Assembly (NCBI GenBank): GCA_033065855.1 | Contig: JAVXUO010000546.1 | Location: 1-64,000 of the forward strand | Direction: 5' to 3' | DNA length: 64,000 nucleotides | Source of the DNA: Escallonia rubra | Taxonomy: Eukaryota; Streptophyta; Magnoliopsida; Escalloniales; Escalloniaceae | Shown here: piece after piece, positions 59,213 to 64,000 of the stretch | Numbering within the stretch: the stretch's first letter is position 1 | Layout of the letters: the number at the start of each line of letters is the position of its first letter | Notes under the pieces: generated by a model | Seen by the model: the letters and a program-made list of their open reading frames with translations, nothing else | Told to the model about the DNA's origin: nothing | Databases searched by the model: none | Position numbers and translations under genes: made by a program

Positions 59213-62200
59213 ATGGGTTGTTCTGGTAGAATCAGCTATATTTTGGGCATCCTGCTCTTCCTAGCTCTTGTTTGTGAAGCCAGGGTTCCAGGAAGTGGAG
59301 CCTTTGTTCGAACCAAGGGAGCCCGTTTTGTTCTCAATGGGTCTCCTTTTCTCTTTAACGGGTTCAACTCCTACTGGCTGATGGATGTTGCATCCGATCC
59401 CAGCCAGAGGTATAAAGTGACCCAGGTTCTTCGAGATGCTGCTGCAGCCGGTCTTTCTGTTTGTCGGACATGGGCGTTCAGTGACGGAGGTGGCCGTGCA
59501 CTGCAAATTTCACCTGGCACTTATGATGAACGTGTTTTTCAGGTAAATATAGAGAATCTGATAAACACATTTGAGGAGACCATCATACCATTTATTGTGA
59601 TGGTTTTGTTATTGCTTCCAACGTTGTTTTCTTCTAATTAATATTATTGCTTGCAATGTAGGGACTGGACTTTGCAATATCGGAAGCAAGAAAGTATGGC
59701 ATTCGGTTGATCTTAAGCTTTGTGAACAATTACAATGATTTCGGAGGGCGAGCGCAGTATGTTCAGTGGGCACGAAATGCAGGAGTGCAGATTAGTAACG
59801 ACGACAATTTCTTCACAAATCTAGTGCTTAAAGGCTATTACAAGAATCATATTGAGGTGAGTTAGAATTAGGAGTCGATCTTCAGCTAATTAGATTGAGT
59901 AAGGACTCAGCAAATTTAACCAGTTCTAAACGGTTTTCACTAACTAAGCACCATGTGTTTTTTTTTAAGTATAAAGATTTTTTGTCGAGTGGAGGGTGAA
60001 AAATAATAGTCATAAAGAACAATTATCTGAGTAATTTCTTTTCCAACACATATGGCTAGATTAGCAAAGTTTGTATGACCAATAAACCAAAACCTTTTCT
60101 ATTTGGTTGGCTAAACGAACACCCTTAAGTAATGCCCGTAAACCTCGAAGTATTCCAAGCTTCTTCCAAAAGGCGTAACTCATACAAACGAGGGCAAAAA
60201 TTTAGACTCGGGCAAAGTGCATAGGTTTAACGTAACTCCTAAAATAGTACAAGAAGAGGAAGTGCACTCATTGAAGTCCATAAGGTGGGCAACCCTTTAG
60301 TTTGCAAGGTTAATACAAGGGTGGCATGTTACACTAGTAGTATGTGTTTTCGGTGTTTTAGTAACATCACAGGCATTTTTCCGGATCTAAGGTGGGCAAT
60401 TGCCCAACTTGGCTTCCATATGCGGCTCTGCCACCGACGTTGGTGACGGAATGATATTACTCATAAGAGCATTACTTTAACAAGCTCAATCTTTATCTTT
60501 TTAATTATTTTCTATAAGTGTAGGATTCTAGTCATCAGCTTTGTGTAGATTTTAGTATCTTATTATCTCATTCTTTTCCAAGTCATTATTTGTCTCAAAG
60601 TGCTTGATTATTTCTAGCTGTGGCAAGTACGTATCAAAAATATTCTATACATGCATAATGGTTCTGTCATTTGTATGCATGCATGCATGCATGAAACATA
60701 TTGCTAATACGAAGCATCATAACTTGATCGCAGAAAGTGATAACAAGATTCAACACCATAACCAGAGTTGCGTACAAGGATGATCCCACGATCATGGCGT
60801 GGGAACTCATGAATGAGCCTCGTTGCCAAGCTGATTACTCTGGAAGAACAATCAATGTGAGCGCGTCAACACGATGTTTAATGTTTGATCTCATGCACAT
60901 AAATTCATTTCTACTTACATAAGCTGGGTCAATGAAATGGTTCATTTTGGCTAACCAATACCAATGGTGACAGGGATGGGTTCAAGAGATGGCAACTCAC
61001 GTAAAAAGTATGGACAGAAAGCACTTGCTGGAGATTGGCATGGAAGGATTTTACGGGGACACAATGCCCGAAAGGAAGCAAATCAATCCTGGTTACCAAG
61101 TCGGGACTGATTTCATTAGCAACAATATGATCAAGGAGATAGACTTTGCCACAATACATGCTTATCCTGACATTTGGTAAATCCTAATTAATCTTATAAC
61201 CTAAAAGAGAAGTAACATTGCAACAGCTTGCTTGGAAAAGAAAAACAACTATAGCACAAGACATGCTTATCCTGATATTTGGTGAATCCTAATATATCCT
61301 AAAAGAGAAGTGTCATTACTACAGTTTACTTGGGAAAGAAAATAGATGTGCCAGATACACGCTTATCCTGACATTAGGTGAATCCTATAATTAGTTTTTG
61401 TTTGTAACATAGAAGAGAACATTACATCGTTACAATTTTACGTGAAAAAAATTATCGAACTAGAGGATTTACATAGGTAATTTGAAGCTAGGAAATCCCC
61501 ACTTGAAGTTATTGGTGACGAAAGAAGTTGTACCATTCAGTTCTCATTAGCAACAAAAGGTTTACTTTGAGAACAAATATCCTGTGAAAAATAAGAGAGG
61601 ATATGAAGTTGGGTCACAAATGGCACATGCACAAAATTGTAAATAGAATCAGCTGAAATTCCTTGTCCTATCATGAACTTATTTCTGAGTTTCTACATGT
61701 AGGTTGTCCGGACAAAACGACGATGCGCAAATGGCATTTATGCAAAGATGGATGTCAAGTCATTGGGACGACTCAAGGAGGATACTGAAGAAGCCACTTG
61801 TAATAGCAGAATTCGGAAAGTCTAGCAAAGATCCTGGATACAGTCTGAACGTAAGAGATTCGTTCATGAGCACCATCTACAGAAGCATCTACAACTTTGC
61901 GAGGGGTAGAGGAACCCTAGGCGGGGGCTTGGTGTGGCAGCTCATGGCAGAAGGGATGGAGTCGTACTACGATGGATACGAGATCGTCTTGTCGCAAAGT
62001 CCCTCCACCGGTGGAGTCATCTCTCAGCAATCTCACGCCATGACCGCTCTGTCGCACTTGTTTAGCGGACCTCATAGTCATCCTATGAGCCACGCACATG
62101 GAGTGATCAATCGCCATGAGACCTTAAACCAGGCACACCACCGTCACGCATTACATAAGGGGAAGAATGGACATGCATTTCGCCGAAGACATGGAAGGAA

Positions 62201-62213
62201 ATCAGATCCTTAA
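59213..62213 (+). CDS. Mannan endo-1,4-beta-mannosidase, glycosyl hydrolase family 5 (5 exons)
   Basis: Exons 59213-59542, 59662-59856, 60734-60856, 60974-61176 and 61703-62213 give 453 aa with GT-AG junctions. Residues 1-23 form a signal peptide ([14 protein letters not shown] core), so the enzyme is predicted to act in the cell wall, hydrolysing internal beta-1,4 bonds of mannans. GH5 features: [10 protein letters not shown] near the N-terminus, WELMNEPRC (198-206, acid/base Glu 203), IHAYPDIW (277-284) and VIAEFGKSS (317-325, nucleophile Glu 320), then GGGLVWQLM. The last 46 residues hold 11 His and many Arg/Lys, a charged tail beyond the catalytic fold. Intron 4 begins with tandem copies of the exon-4 end. 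The Trp codon at 284 is split by intron 4. No lesion is seen. Confidence 0.95.
60672..60694. repeat. (ATGC)n microsatellite in intron 2
   Basis: About five ATGC tetranucleotide units, palindromic in nature, close to the 3' splice site of mannanase intron 2. Confidence 0.85.
61155..61445 (+). repeat. Triplicated exon 4/intron 4 boundary
   Basis: Three units start at 61155, 61259 and 61355 (spacing 104 and 96 bp). Each has CTTATCCTGA, a TTTGGTrAATCC or TTAGGTGAATCC donor-like site, TAAAAGAGAAG-like text and a CTTGGrAAAG block. The first unit contains the last 22 nt of exon 4 and the true donor. Confidence 0.88.
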
Positions 62214-62628
62214 TTAGTGGATTTGGGCGATATCTAGGATTTGAGTCAATAATGTAGTACTATTCATTTATCGAGGTGGGCTTTTTTAGGTGTAATACTC
62301 AATATAAAGTTATTTGAAGTGTGACATCTAAAATTTTGCTAGCTTCCTTTGTCACTTCATATTTTGATTTGAGTTTCATTGTACCAGAAAGAAGGGGTTC
62401 ACTACAACCAACGAGGGTGTGGTACTCTGCAGACAAAAACTTACAACTAGTGCAGATCTATATAATGCCCATTATGATTATTGGGGACTTTGTGTCTTTC
62501 TTAGTACCACTTCAATTAGATCTGCAGCCTCATATTACTCATATCTCATTCTAGGCATATAATCATTACTAGTAAGGATCACGTGCTTTACACGTTATAT
62601 AGTGATTTAAAAGAAAATTTAAATGTTA
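62214..62628 (+). other. 3' UTR and flank of the mannanase gene
   Basis: AATATAAAG at about 62301 is a possible polyadenylation signal about 90 bp after the stop. The remainder is AT-rich. CACGTGCTTTACACGT at about 62580-62595, just before the dispersed repeat, may belong to that repeat. Confidence 0.45.
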
Positions 62629-63785
62629 TAATTAATACGACTATTATAATTAAATCGTAATAAGTAATCAGTTTTTAACTGCTTATCAAAATATAGTCTT
62701 ATTCTTATATCCGAATCATTAATGTTAACTATCACCACTATTTATCACTATTTATTATACTTATTTCTTTTGTCACATCAAGTTGCTGCTAAAGAAATTT
62801 TTGACTGTTTCATATTATATTCTGTTTTCCACGGTACACTGACATCAGTTTCAAACATATTCCATAAATAAGTAATTCTCATGAAACGCTACAATTTTAA
62901 CATTGCAATAATAAAAATGAAAAAAGTATTATAGAGACAATTAATGTCAAGTGTGTATATTGGAGTTGTCCAATTTCTTATAATACATTCAAAAAAGAAG
63001 TTATGATAAATAAATACATATAAAATTTGTAAAACAAAAGAGTTAGGAGCTTAAATGTTGCATCTTTAAAATCAAGAATCAGATGAACTCAAAAAATCTA
63101 GCAAGACACACATAAAAACTCAATTGCTTAGGTAACAAATCTAGTGTAACTTTCAAGAATCTTTTTAAAGTTTTCTACTGTAGCTTTCAATATCACTCAT
63201 GTGATTACCATTTCTTGTAGCGATGATTGTTGGGGGTCAAAGTATATTTTCTTTTGGTAATTATCTACTATTATTATAGTTTTTATGTATCATTTATTTG
63301 AAGATTAACATACAAAGAAGTCCTTTTCCAATATTTTCTAGCTTAAGTTCAAATTTTGAGTACAATTTGTCTAAAACTACGGTTAATCTTAATGTTACTT
63401 TATTTTTTCTACTTTTTCAATTATAAAGTCTACAGTGTACTTTGAAACTCTCTTTTATTTTTACCTAACATGATCTTGTTCATCGTTGTAGTACAATAAG
63501 GCTATTAAGTTAGTTGTCCGGGTAATTTAACATATATTTGCCATATTATTTTTAACAATAATTCATATGATAATACCACACCTTCTCATATATAAATCAA
63601 TGTGTGTGTTTGTGTGTGTCATTTTGAAATGTATACTACCAAATAAATGTGTGAAGCTGATATGAGATTATGGTAATGAACGAAAGAATTATAATAATGT
63701 TTAAAAAACAAAAGTTTTCACCTTCAAGTTCATTCATAAGGTTTTTAGAGATAAGGCTTGTATCATCAAAATAAAAAGGAAAAAA
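62629..63785 (+). repeat. Dispersed 1.1 kb repeat, copy 2
   Basis: It matches 12485-13620 in the same orientation, from ACTATTATAATTAAAT to ATCAAAATAAAAAGGA, with many small indels. It has no coding. The two copies lie about 50 kb apart. Confidence 0.7.
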
Positions 63786-64000
63786 AAATTACCTATTGCA
63801 TAAGGTTTTTAGAGTTAAGAAAACCATAACAATCCAATATTTTACCAAACACAAAATAACACATATATTCATCATAAAAATTAAAAAAAGAAGGCGTAGT
63901 CGAACTTGTAGATATTCTCACTTGTATCTATATCGGTAAGTTTAAATTTGCAGTCATATGCAAAAGTTAGTTGATGCAACAACCCATCCACCTTAAAAAA
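63786..64000. other. AT-rich end of window
   Basis: Nothing was recognised. TAAGGTTTTTAGAG occurs here and at about 63737, a short local duplication. Confidence 0.5.

Noticed and set aside
1-64000. tRNA, rRNA, CRISPR-like arrays
   Set aside because: Nothing convincing was found by eye; the tandem arrays present are LTR or intron minisatellites without spacer structure.

Overview
This window comes from a flowering plant nuclear genome, probably a eudicot with a repeat-rich, medium to large genome. Three multi-exon genes with plant GT-AG introns belong to plant families: an RBM7-like RNA-binding protein, a GH9 endo-1,4-beta-glucanase and a GH5 endo-beta-mannanase. Between them lie AT-rich intergenic DNA and many plant transposable elements. 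No bacterial, organellar, rRNA, tRNA or CRISPR feature was recognised.

Layout. 1-843: right part of a hAT-like non-autonomous element, ending about 165 bp before the first gene. 1009-7250: RRM gene (4 exons, 192 aa) with a 4.8 kb first intron that carries a MITE. 8210-9940: reverse-strand LINE tail split by a 1 kb hAT-like element. 10-15.8 kb: gene-free DNA with a 1.1 kb dispersed repeat, purine-rich and G-run DNA. 15.6-17.5 kb: LTR and leader of a Tat-lineage Ty3/gypsy element. 17.5-21.2 kb: two L1-type LINE 3' fragments. 22.5-31.4 kb: three Ty3/gypsy fossils (a protease fragment, a Tekay-like chromovirus and an old LTR). 32.2-35.1 kb: a Mutator-like element carrying a dead DUF1677 gene copy. 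35.9-38.5 kb: intact-looking GH9 endoglucanase (6 exons, 492 aa). 39.05-41.84 kb: a hAT-like element with a nested MITE in a TA tract, then a PIF/Harbinger-like element swollen by about 0.9 kb of GGN repeat. 43.48-58.16 kb: a 14.7 kb Tat-lineage retroelement with a 5 bp target-site duplication and an opposite-strand plant-mobile-domain gene driven by its own TATA. 59.2-62.2 kb: intact-looking mannanase (5 exons, 453 aa). 62.6-63.8 kb: second copy of the dispersed repeat.

The endoglucanase and the mannanase are both predicted secreted enzymes of cell-wall polysaccharide turnover (beta-1,4-glucan and mannan). They lie about 21 kb apart on the same strand, but nothing in the sequence shows they are co-regulated; most of the gap is the Tat insertion. 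The strongest candidates for unusual biology are the antisense plant-mobile-domain cassette in the Tat element, the gene-carrying MULE, the triplicated splice-donor block in the mannanase, the GGN-expanded Harbinger-like element, and the two related MITEs sitting in TA-rich DNA.

All homology statements rest on reading translations and motifs by eye. Divergences and ages are rough visual estimates, not computed values.
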